The notes under the pieces: generated by a model
Databases searched by the model: none
Told to the model about the DNA's origin: nothing
Seen by the model: only the letters and a program-made list of their open reading frames with translations
Position numbers and translations under genes: made by a program
Shown here: positions 53,887-61,345 of the stretch, piece after piece
Numbering within the stretch: the stretch's first letter is position 1
Layout: every line of letters begins with the position of its first letter
NCBI RefSeq assembly: GCF_004358665.1
Contig: NZ_SMZR01000002.1
Coordinates: 434,001-498,000, forward strand
Direction: 5' to 3'
Source of the DNA: Jeotgalibacillus sp. S-D1
GTDB taxonomy: Bacteria; Bacillota; Bacilli; Bacillales; Jeotgalibacillaceae
DNA length: 64,000 bases

Positions 53887-54867
53887 ATGTGTCAGTTTGA
53901 AGAGAATCATTTTGGACAAATGAAAGCTTGTGAATGTAATTGCAAAAGAAAAGAAGAGAAACCGTGTCCATGCAGACGAGAGAGTAGTCAATGTCAGTGT
54001 GGTGGTAAGGATGCAGGCTATCATGATCTTTGGGGCTGTAAAGACATTAGTTCATGCTGCAAAAAATCCTGTAATCCATGCGCGGGCGGTTGCAGTTCTT
54101 GCAGTGCATGCTGCCAAGCTCCATGTGAAGCAGTACGTGTTAATATCAGGGTCTTCAATGAGAGCACATTATTTTACACCATAACACAGGGGGACAAATT
54201 CCTAGAGAAGGCCGTTTCTTTTAGTGCGTTTGGAATTGATTTTCTAAGCACCTTTCCTTTTACTTCCGCGAGAACGATTTCCGGGGTAATCAGAGCGGAT
54301 GGAACGATTTATTCCGGAGAAGGTTTCAGAGTATCTCACCAGAAAGGAACTGCTTCCTACACCATTACCTTTGATCGGCCATTTGGAGTAGTGGACCAAA
54401 ATAAAGCTCCTGTTATTATTATAATTGATGAACCAGTCAACGTTGGGTTCGGTCTTCCTGGAAGTTCCTTTGGTGAAACTGTAGTTGAATTTATTTCAGG
54501 AAGGATCGACAGAGCAGGAAATATCCAGTCTGGAACCAGATTACCAAACGGTCAATATGCTTTCAACGTAATATCTGACCCAAATAATCCAGGATTATTT
54601 CGAGTTCAGCTTAAGCCTGAATTAAAACCCAAAAATGTCAGTACCGGCCCCTATAGCGGCAGCAGCATCACAGTACTAGAGCTTCCTCAATCCGGGTGCT
54701 GCTATTGTCAGCCAGGTTTCGGAGAACTAGTGACTGGAAAGGGCGCAGCCTTTGTTTCAGATGATAATGAGGGCTTCGATTACGTAACCTATGAAGAAAC
54801 TACGCTAAGAAGAAGATATACGCCTTTGCCGGTTAGTTTCAAGGTCCTGATCAGTAGAGAAGAATAA
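53887..54867 (+). CDS. Cys-rich, probable spore-coat or exosporium protein
   Basis: 326 aa from ATG 53887 (AAGGAGA six bases upstream); the frame continues back to 53794 without a ribosome-binding site. The first 82 residues hold 18 cysteines in CxC, CC and CxxC patterns. The rest (~83-326) is a beta-rich domain with no known family: VRVNIRVFNESTLFYTITQG, later SVSTGPYSGSSI-like beta strands and another CCYC near 275. CATACTATA at 53820 resembles the -10 of mother-cell sigma-E/K promoters. Disulfide cross-linking in the spore coat is a fair inference, not proven. Confidence 0.6.
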   Translation: MCQFEENHFGQMKACECNCKRKEEKPCPCRRESSQCQCGGKDAGYHDLWGCKDISSCCKKSCNPCAGGCSSCSACCQAPCEAVRVNIRVFNESTLFYTITQGDKFLEKAVSFSAFGIDFLSTFPFTSARTISGVIRADGTIYSGEGFRVSHQKGTASYTITFDRPFGVVDQNKAPVIIIIDEPVNVGFGLPGSSFGETVVEFISGRIDRAGNIQSGTRLPNGQYAFNVISDPNNPGLFRVQLKPELKPKNVSTGPYSGSSITVLELPQSGCCYCQPGFGELVTGKGAAFVSDDNEGFDYVTYEETTLRRRYTPLPVSFKVLISREE

Positions 54868-54912
54868 TCTGCAAAATTGCTGCTGATAATATGTCCATTA
54901 CTTTTATAATAT

Positions 54913-54938
54913 AGAAGAAGATGAACGTCTTCTTTTTT
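54913..54938 (+). terminator. Terminator after the Cys-rich gene
   Basis: AGAAGA, six-base loop, TCTTCT, then a T-run. Confidence 0.65.
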
Positions 54939-55022
54939 CTGTATTATATCAAAATTCTTACCAAAAACCGTGTCGTGAAGGTCACAATGGGCTCTGTTAA
55001 AGTTTAATATAAACATTATAAA

Positions 55023-55057
55023 AAAGAACTTCCGATTTTTAGGAAGTTCTTTTTTTG
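55023..55057. terminator. Bidirectional terminator
   Basis: AAAGAACTTCC and GGAAGTTCTTT, perfect 11-bp stem followed by T. A half-site CTAACGG (minus strand, ending 55091) of the cassette-like element lies next to it. Confidence 0.85.
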
Positions 55058-55142
55058 ATTTATTATCTTACTCAACAAATGCATCCGTTAGTTATACACA
55101 ATGACTTACATTTTAATTTGGAAAAAATGATGTGCCTATAAG

Positions 55143-55430
55143 TCAAGGTTTCTTACCTTTTCGTTCTAAAAGTATAGGTGCTATGTTTAGGAGGATAGAA
55201 AAAATTGTCAAAAGCCATAATGCCCTTTCCATAATGGGTACTACATCCAATAAAGCTCCCCAATCTTCCACTTCTACCCAATCCGACACTAGACTGTATT
55301 CTGCACAAAGTGTTAAGGCTGTAAATGATAAACCCAGCGCCATGGCAAGCTTATAATCCTTTCCTGCCATATACATATAAAGATTTATACTAGTTGCTAC
55401 TATTGCAATAACCCCAAACATTACCCACAT
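55143..55430 (-). CDS. Small four-helix membrane protein
   Basis: 95 aa, GGAGGT seven bases before ATG 55430. Hydrophobic segments ~2-20, ~26-45 and ~67-88, ending RKGKKP. No family name recognised, though similar small proteins occur singly in Bacillus genomes. One of several single-gene units on this strand. Confidence 0.7.
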   Translation of the reverse strand: MWVMFGVIAIVATSINLYMYMAGKDYKLAMALGLSFTALTLCAEYSLVSDWVEVEDWGALLDVVPIMERALWLLTIFSILLNIAPILLERKGKKP

Positions 55431-55510
55431 AACTTTACCTCCAACTACTTTTAATTAGTACCAATACTCATGCGTTTTATTTTAACATTAATTTCCTTTT
55501 ATGTAACAGA

Positions 55511-55541
55511 GAAAAAAGCATCCCTTCATAAAGGAATGCTT
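55511..55541 (-). terminator. Terminator of the 98-aa gene
   Basis: Minus strand AAGCATTCCTT ... AAGGGATGCTT and six T. Confidence 0.85.
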
Positions 55542-55569
55542 CCCGTTAATTAAACATTTATTACCTTGT

Positions 55570-55866
55570 TCATTCTAAAAATAAATTTAAAACGAAAGGG
55601 TATATGTATTGATAAGTGAGAATAAAAAAAGCAATTAAACCTACTACGGATATTAAAAACACCCTACCTTTTTTAATCCTTAACTGTACAAAAGCAGATA
55701 CCAACACAAGAATTATAAAAATTCCAATCATTGAACCCCAAACCAAATTATAAATTTGGTCTTGTCCGGGGTCTGGTGCAGCAATGCTAAGCATTGGACT
55801 TATACCGACTAGAGCTACCAATATGAATATCAATCCGTGTACCAAATATACTGCTACCTTAAACAA
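55570..55866 (-). CDS. Small three-helix membrane protein
   Basis: 98 aa, TTG start at 55866 with AGGTAG upstream. Hydrophobic segments ~5-25, ~42-62 and ~75-95. Terminator and an element half-site (TTAACGGG) follow. Function unknown. Confidence 0.62.
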   Translation of the reverse strand: MFKVAVYLVHGLIFILVALVGISPMLSIAAPDPGQDQIYNLVWGSMIGIFIILVLVSAFVQLRIKKGRVFLISVVGLIAFFILTYQYIYPFVLNLFLE

Positions 55867-56000
55867 TAAAACTACCTACTCTCTCCAGTCTCGAAAGTTA
55901 GTAAAACAATCCTTATTCCCTTAAGTGGACCGTTTGTTGAACAAAAACTAAACAATTTTCTGCTTGTATTTTACCTTAAGAATACTTTATCCTTTTTGCA

Positions 56001-56058
56001 CTAACCTGTCGAATAGCACAAGAAGCGACTGCTCTTATTGAACATTCTCTCCCGTTAG
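56001..56058 (-). repeat. Cassette-like palindromic element, site 1
   Basis: 58 bp, minus strand starting CTAACGGGAGAGAATG and ending TTCGACAGGTTAG. Imperfect inverted repeat: the arms share CTAAC, GAAT, CAA/CAC and AAGA(G)GC. The stop codon of the alpha/beta hydrolase (56055-56057) lies inside the element, as gene ends do in integron attC sites. Confidence 0.65.
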
Positions 56059-56909
56059 TTAAAAAGGTTAGAGTTAAAAAAATTTTCTGCTAGCATATTC
56101 ATCTTGCCTGGCTTCTCGACAACAGTCCAATGACCGCAATTTTTAATTTCAGTTAATTTTGCATGAGGTATGTATTTTATTATTAATTCATTAATTTTTG
56201 CTGGTGTTAAAATATCATGACTTCCCTGTGCGACTAATATTGGTATTGTTGATAATTTATGGACTTTGTTTTCTAAGTTATAGTTCTTTTTTATATCATC
56301 TGCTATTAATTTATTCACAATGCTATTTATGCTTGACTTCTCTTTCCTATTTAAACTATCGCTTGAAAATACATAGTATGGGTCCAGAATATTTAAAATA
56401 TCTTCATAAGTTCCAGAACCTTTTTTCACTTTTTTATCTAACTTAAAGAGTTTTATTTTATCCTTTAGGGAGATTTTTTTAAAAAGTTCTTTCTCAAAAA
56501 TTTTATATCCTTTTTCCGTAACTCCTATGGCAGCAGTTAGAAGGATTTTATTAACTCTTTCCGGGTATGTTGTTGCATAAAGTAAAGCTAGCATTGAACC
56601 CCATGACTCGCCGAATAAGTTCATTTTTTCCAACTTCAATTCTTTGCGTAATAATTCTAATGTCTTTACTTCATCTTTCATTGAATATTTATTATTTTTA
56701 GCGTGTTCTGATTTACCGCATCCCCTTTGATCATATAAAACCAATTTGAATTTTTGGGCTAATGGTAAAACGTGAGGAAGAAAAAATTGATGCTCACTTC
56801 CAGGACCCCCATGAAGGAAGACAATAGCTTCTCCGTCACCAATAATATTTATATGCAGTTTTAGACCATCTATATTAACAGAAATTAGTGACTTTAATTC
56901 ATTGTCCAT
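56055..56909 (-). CDS. Alpha/beta hydrolase, proline iminopeptidase-like (S33)
   Basis: 284 aa from ATG 56909 (GGAGGT upstream). HGGPG oxyanion motif in VFLHGGPGSEHQFF, nucleophile Ser in GESWGS, catalytic Asp in QGSHDILTP and His in GHWTVVEKP. HGGPGxxH is typical of proline iminopeptidases and related S33 hydrolases. AT-rich. Its stop is embedded in a palindromic element and another lies just upstream of its start, so gene plus element looks like one mobile unit. Confidence 0.85.
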   Translation of the reverse strand: MDNELKSLISVNIDGLKLHINIIGDGEAIVFLHGGPGSEHQFFLPHVLPLAQKFKLVLYDQRGCGKSEHAKNNKYSMKDEVKTLELLRKELKLEKMNLFGESWGSMLALLYATTYPERVNKILLTAAIGVTEKGYKIFEKELFKKISLKDKIKLFKLDKKVKKGSGTYEDILNILDPYYVFSSDSLNRKEKSSINSIVNKLIADDIKKNYNLENKVHKLSTIPILVAQGSHDILTPAKINELIIKYIPHAKLTEIKNCGHWTVVEKPGKMNMLAENFFNSNLFN

Positions 56910-56924
56910 GTTTACCTCCAAATA

Positions 56925-57001
56925 CTAACCTGCTTCGTTTGTTCAATAAGGACTTCAACAAAAAAGGGGGTTAATCCTTCCTGAATCAACGCACCCGTTA
57001 G
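56925..57001 (-). repeat. Cassette-like palindromic element, site 2
   Basis: 77 bp, minus strand starting CTAACGGGTGCGTTGATTCA and ending ACAAACGAAGCAGGTTAG; inverted arms share CTAAC, GTT, TTCA and AAGGA. Lies 8 bp after the GNAT stop and 15 bp before the hydrolase start codon. Confidence 0.68.
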
Positions 57002-57009
57002 TAAAATAA

Positions 57010-57435
57010 TTATTCTTTAGATTTGAAGTATATAATCTCTGGGTCGCCCTCATCTAAGTTTTCAACTCTCCCACTTTGAATGAAACCATTTGAATCAAAT
57101 ACTCTCTGCATACTAATGTTAGAACGATTAGTGGAAGAAAAGACTTTGGTAGTAGGAGACTTACTCATCATATAATCCAATAGTAAACTTGCAAATCCCT
57201 TTCGTCTGTTAGATGGTGAAATTATAACGAGTGATATAAAAGCGCAATCAAAGAAATTTGTTTCGTAGATTAAGAAACCTACTATATCCTTATCATTTTT
57301 GGCAATTATACAATTTCCAAGCTCAATAGATGTCTTAAAATAGTTTAATCTGCTCGTATTGCCAGTGATTTCACTATCTATGCCCACTATTTTGTCTAAA
57401 TCATCAAGTTTAGCATTACGAACAGTCTTCATCAT
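57010..57435 (-). CDS. GNAT-family N-acetyltransferase
   Basis: 141 aa. Acetyl-CoA loop SPSNRRKGFASLLLDYM (R/Q-x-x-G-x-G/A) and preceding beta strand FISLVIIS; the final AAs EIIYFKSKE form the last strand. Ribosome-binding site AAAGGGG before two adjacent ATG. Substrate unknown. A palindromic element follows on each side. Confidence 0.87.
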   Translation of the reverse strand: MMKTVRNAKLDDLDKIVGIDSEITGNTSRLNYFKTSIELGNCIIAKNDKDIVGFLIYETNFFDCAFISLVIISPSNRRKGFASLLLDYMMSKSPTTKVFSSTNRSNISMQRVFDSNGFIQSGRVENLDEGDPEIIYFKSKE

Positions 57436-57471
57436 TCTTTCCCCTTTTTATTTCATTCTGGAACTAGTCCT

Positions 57472-57532
57472 GCTAATTATTTTGCTTGAGTTGCTGAACT
57501 TAGGAAGCTCTTATTGAACAATCGCTCCCGTT
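57472..57532 (-). repeat. Cassette-like palindromic element, site 3
   Basis: ~61 bp, minus strand starting CTAACGGGAGCGATTGTTCA, with AATAAGAGC and then GTTCAGCAACTCAAGC, ending AATTAG instead of GTTAG. Same head as site 1 and a degenerate tail. Lies ~37 bp upstream of the GNAT start. Confidence 0.6.
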
Positions 57533-57545
57533 AGTTTGAGTGATA

Positions 57546-57807
57546 ATCTTCACAATTTTTTCACCTTAACACAATCTAATCCCTTTATATGTAGGGGCAA
57601 ATCAAAAAGACGCCTTCTTACTAAAGAAAAGCGACTTTTTCTTAAATAAAAAAAGCTGATATTAACTGGTATTATTCAATTAAGAATCCTCAAATGTTAG
57701 TAAGCAAGGAGTATAATCCTTCTTGTCCATTATAGTAGTGTATCCCGCTTCATGCCGGTGGGCTACGACTTTTTGGCGATCATTGGATGAGAAACTTGAT
57801 TCATTAG
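57546..57807. other. Intergenic stretch with a terminator-like hairpin
   Basis: Minus strand AAGTCGCTTTTCTT pairs with AAGAAGGCGTCTT followed by T (~57610-57645), a probable terminator of the DinB gene. The part next to the DinB stop (57680-57807) is different in composition from the AT-rich rest and may be the remnant of what arrived with DinB. No gene seen. Confidence 0.45.
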
Positions 57808-58299
57808 TTATTCCTCGTCGGCAGAGGGGCCGTAGATGCCCGGCACCGGAATATCGAGAAGCCGCAAATAAACCCCGAGTTGCGCTCGGTGATGAACCAT
57901 GTGGCTTAATCCGAAGGTGCGGAACGCGGTCGCCCGCGGCTCTCGGAGGATGATACGGTCGCCGTGGCGCAGAATCCATTCCTCGCCGAGCGCTTTCTCT
58001 TCGCATTCGGTGAGCAGCTTTTCCAACTTGCTGACGTTTATATCGAACTCCTCCAGCACGTCAGCGCGTTTTTCCAAAGGCTCCCGCCTCAGCGGCACGG
58101 TTGAAAGATCGAACTCCGGGTACTGCAAAATCGCGACTTGCCAGTTTAGCAGGTTGACCAGGTGCGTGGCCAGCCCGCCAAGTGTCATCGATTTCTCATG
58201 CGGTTTCCACAACATTTGGTCTTCGGGCAATCGTTCCAGAATGCGGCGAGTAGTAGACAGTTCATGCGATGCGTCGCCGACGATCAGTTTTTTGACCAT
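57808..58299 (-). CDS. DinB-family protein
   Basis: 163 aa from ATG 58299 (GGGAGG ten bases upstream; ATG 58308 abuts it). Four-helix bundle of the DinB/YfiT type with metal-binding His in LATHLVNLL and SHMVHHRAQLGVYLR. Family members are thiol-S-transferase-like enzymes or unknown. The gene is strikingly GC-rich (third positions mostly G or C) compared with the AT-rich DNA on both sides, which indicates recent transfer from a higher-GC relative such as a Paenibacillus-type donor. Confidence 0.85.
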   Translation of the reverse strand: MVKKLIVGDASHELSTTRRILERLPEDQMLWKPHEKSMTLGGLATHLVNLLNWQVAILQYPEFDLSTVPLRREPLEKRADVLEEFDINVSKLEKLLTECEEKALGEEWILRHGDRIILREPRATAFRTFGLSHMVHHRAQLGVYLRLLDIPVPGIYGPSADEE

Positions 58300-58422
58300 A
58301 AATTCCATTCCTCCCTTAATGGTAATAGCAATTAACTTATTCTTTTTTAATATTCTTTATCAGGATGAACTTTTCCTTTAAATATAATTATTCATCTTTT
58401 AATTTGAATTTGTTACATCTGC

Positions 58423-59457
58423 TCAACTTCGTATCGAAAGCCACCTTCCATAAGTTCCGCATCTCCAAAGCCATTCTAACGGTCCATATTTAAAATATTT
58501 AAGCCAATACGAAGAAGCTATCACTTGCAATATCACTACAAGGAGACATGTAATCGTTGCAGTCGTGTATGGAATTACCTTATTAACTGGAATAAACATT
58601 GCAATGATAATCAGGATAATGGTTTGACCAATATAATTTGTAAACGCCATTCGTCCGAATGCATTTAATGGTGATAACATTCTCCCGAAAAGGGGTTCGA
58701 GCAAAACAAGAAAACTGACGTAACAAACAGAGAAAACCGGAGCAAATGCTAAGGACAATTCTGTAAATTCATAAAAGGCAACATTCGAATCGATTTGTGC
58801 TTCCGATAACTCATATCCTTCCATACGTTTTACCGATCCATTGTCAGGTGCTTGTTGCCAAAGAAAAACGGCTAGTATACTAGTTGCAACAAATGAAATA
58901 ACAGCAACCATAGTCCACGTTTTTCTATTTTTTATACAATATTCAAATACACGATATTGCCCAAACGCCAGACCCAATAGTATAAAGGGGAAAATAGCCA
59001 AGAATTTATTCCCTATAAAACTCGCTATAATTATCCCTGCTATACCTACCATTAGGTTAATTTGTTTTGGAGCCTTATCAAGAAAAAAAACAGGAAGCCC
59101 CATAATTGCATAGATTAGCAAGGTTTCTTCAGGATATATTAGATGATGTAATACTCCTACTACAAATAAAACCAACATACGACGAATAAAAAGGGCAGAT
59201 GAATGGTCACTTTTTTCTTTCGCCCGGGATAAGAAAATCCAAAATCCTAATCCGAGCAAAAAGGAAAATATAGCGTAAAAGCGTCCTTCAACAAACAAAT
59301 ACAAGAAACGCTGAACCAAAATATCTTGTTGCGTTCCTGATAAATTAACGTTTGTTCTCCAAAGAGCAAGCACATTAACAAAAGGAAGCCCAATCAAGGC
59401 AAACCCTCTAATTAAATCAATCACATTCATTCGTTCCTTATTTATTGTTGGGTTCAT
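58423..59457 (-). CDS. DUF418 membrane protein
   Basis: 344 aa from ATG 59457 (AAAGGGAAG upstream). About ten membrane segments. N-terminal ERMNVIDLIRGFALIGLPFVN and C-terminal GRMAFTNYIGQT ... YGPLEWLWRCGTYGRW are the DUF418 signature. Family function is unsettled; related to acyltransferase-like membrane proteins. Normal AT content, unlike the genes on either side. Confidence 0.85.
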   Translation of the reverse strand: MNPTINKERMNVIDLIRGFALIGLPFVNVLALWRTNVNLSGTQQDILVQRFLYLFVEGRFYAIFSFLLGLGFWIFLSRAKEKSDHSSALFIRRMLVLFVVGVLHHLIYPEETLLIYAIMGLPVFFLDKAPKQINLMVGIAGIIIASFIGNKFLAIFPFILLGLAFGQYRVFEYCIKNRKTWTMVAVISFVATSILAVFLWQQAPDNGSVKRMEGYELSEAQIDSNVAFYEFTELSLAFAPVFSVCYVSFLVLLEPLFGRMLSPLNAFGRMAFTNYIGQTIILIIIAMFIPVNKVIPYTTATITCLLVVILQVIASSYWLKYFKYGPLEWLWRCGTYGRWLSIRS

Positions 59458-59517
59458 TATTAATCTTCCCTTTCTTAATCCACATAGGGTTCCAATATCA
59501 TTATTCAAAAAAGTTTC

Positions 59518-60432
59518 TTACCTCGCTCGCCGTTCGCGCATCCAAACAAGCGCGACCATGGCGACGTTGACGGCGACGAGGATGAGCAGGGACGCATCTC
59601 CCGTTTCAGTGGAACGGTCCAGGGCGTATACCTTGCCACCCGCCATGAGCGTGTTGACGGTGCCCATCATGACGTTGTTGGCGACGTGGAACGCGATTGA
59701 CGCCTCGATGCCGCGGCTGATGATCGTCATTAGCCCTGTCGAGACACCGATCACGAATAAGTATCCAAATAACCAAGGGTCGAACGCACCGTGCATCACC
59801 GCGAAGTGAAGGCTGGAGACCCCGATCCCGAGGAATAAGGCCGGGCGGACTGAACGCACCCACGACGCAGCGGCCGGCATTACGGCGCTTCGATACATCA
59901 GTTCTTCACCAGCGGACTGTAAAGGAGTGGTCAAGAAGGTGATCACCAGCATGGCAATCGTTGTGCCAGTGAAACCAAAGGTCGACCATCCCGGGGCCTC
60001 AGGTGCGACCAACGCTATCACAACGATCCCGACGCCCACCAGCACTGCCGCCACGATCAGGTACTGTACTAAGCGTCGTGTGTCGAATGTTCGTGGTGAG
60101 CTGATCAGGCTGCGCCACGGCACTTTGGCGATCCAGACGAGGAGCAAGATCGACAGTACACCTGTAGCGGCTATGCTCACGTTGGCGGCGAGAAACTTCA
60201 ACGGTGTTAAGGTGGGTGACATAGGATCTGCGCTGCCCTCAATGAGACCAACGACCTGGTAGAGCAAGACCTGCAGGACCACCATCAAAAGCGACGGCAC
60301 AACGATGACTGCGAGTGGCTTCCACCAGCTCATACGGAGGTGCGCACCAAACGGTTTGGTGCTGTCGACGTTCTTAAATGATCCACCTTCAGCTGCAGCA
60401 TTTTCCATTTTAAATCTTTTTTCTTTTGACAT
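59518..60432 (-). CDS. CPBP-family intramembrane protease (CAAX/Abi type)
   Basis: 304 aa from ATG 60432, nine bases after GGAGG; ATG 60441 abuts it. About eight membrane segments. Catalytic motif 1 SAGEELMYRS (EExxxR-like), motif 2 with His in SLHFAVMHG, motif 3 HVANNVMM. The body is GC-rich (~58% by eye) while the first ~15 codons are AT-rich, so it looks like an imported gene with a local 5' end. Members process prenylated or peptide substrates, or give self-immunity to bacteriocins. Divergent from the two-component system at 60638. Confidence 0.87.
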   Translation of the reverse strand: MSKEKRFKMENAAAEGGSFKNVDSTKPFGAHLRMSWWKPLAVIVVPSLLMVVLQVLLYQVVGLIEGSADPMSPTLTPLKFLAANVSIAATGVLSILLLVWIAKVPWRSLISSPRTFDTRRLVQYLIVAAVLVGVGIVVIALVAPEAPGWSTFGFTGTTIAMLVITFLTTPLQSAGEELMYRSAVMPAAASWVRSVRPALFLGIGVSSLHFAVMHGAFDPWLFGYLFVIGVSTGLMTIISRGIEASIAFHVANNVMMGTVNTLMAGGKVYALDRSTETGDASLLILVAVNVAMVALVWMRERRAR

Positions 60433-60637
60433 AGTATCCATCCTCCGATTTATTAATTTCCAGCGTTTAATTTATTTTCCCAGTGCTGCCAATTGGAAGT
60501 TTAAGTTCTATTTCTCAGTATAGTCCGCCTCTATTTCTCTTAAAGAAACAGAAGTTTACTTTCTGATAAACTTTCTGAAAAGTTGTTAATATCCTGGTAA
60601 GGTTTATGTGCTACGATATTTACCGAGGTGGATAAAA

Positions 60638-61345
60638 ATGGAGAATTCAGAAATTTTAATAGTGGATGATGAAAAATCAATCGTAAAATTAATCGAAACC
60701 GTTCTTAGAAAAGAAGGATTTACTCATATACATGCAGCTTATACTGCAGAAGAAGCGCTTGAGTGCGTTTCCCGTAACCCCATTGAGATCATAGTGCTTG
60801 ATGTCATGCTTCCTGGACAGAGCGGTTTCACTATTTGCCCGAAAATCAGAGAAATCTCCAATGCTTATATTCTCTTTTTGACAGCACGCGTCTCCGACCT
60901 TGATGTACTGACAGGGTTTGCGATCGGCGGGGACGATTATATTACCAAGCCCTTCAACCCGCTTGAAATCGCGGCGAGGATTAAGGCAAGGCTCAGGCGT
61001 CAGGCTCCTTCTCCTTCCTTAAAAGAGACTGGCAGAAAGCATGATTTCGGGCATTTTATCCTGGATGAAGAAGCAGGGGAATTGATCGTCGAGGGCAAAG
61101 CCGTGCAGACGCCTGCCCAGGTATTTCTCCTGCTGCAGTATCTGTGCGAGCATCCGAATACCGTCATTTCTAAGACGAAGATGCTTGATGCTGTATGGGG
61201 CTTTGACAGCTTTGTGGATGACAATACCGTTACTGTACACATTCGAAGAATTCGGGAAAGAATCGAGAAAGATCCGAGCCAGCCTGAACTGCTTGTGACC
61301 GTGCGTGGGCTGGGCTACAAGCTGATCAAGGAGAAAAAGGGTTGA
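60638..61345 (+). CDS. Response regulator, OmpR family
   Basis: 235 aa from ATG 60638, GAGGTGG seven bases upstream. Receiver with D10/D11, phospho-acceptor D55 (VLDVMLPGQSG) and K in DDYITKPFNP; C-terminal winged helix with DDNTVTVHIRRIRERIE and VRGLGYKLI. Overlaps the kinase gene by 4 bp (TTGA). No target gene is obvious here apart from the divergent CPBP protease gene. Confidence 0.9.
   Translation: MENSEILIVDDEKSIVKLIETVLRKEGFTHIHAAYTAEEALECVSRNPIEIIVLDVMLPGQSGFTICPKIREISNAYILFLTARVSDLDVLTGFAIGGDDYITKPFNPLEIAARIKARLRRQAPSPSLKETGRKHDFGHFILDEEAGELIVEGKAVQTPAQVFLLLQYLCEHPNTVISKTKMLDAVWGFDSFVDDNTVTVHIRRIRERIEKDPSQPELLVTVRGLGYKLIKEKKG

Noticed and set aside
57680-58006. 108-aa ORF overlapping the DinB gene
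   Set aside because: Arg/Pro-rich antiframe product of a GC-rich gene; the DinB frame carries the conserved motifs.
59606-59863. 85-aa His/Arg-rich ORF inside the CPBP gene
   Set aside because: Frame shadow of the GC-rich protease gene.
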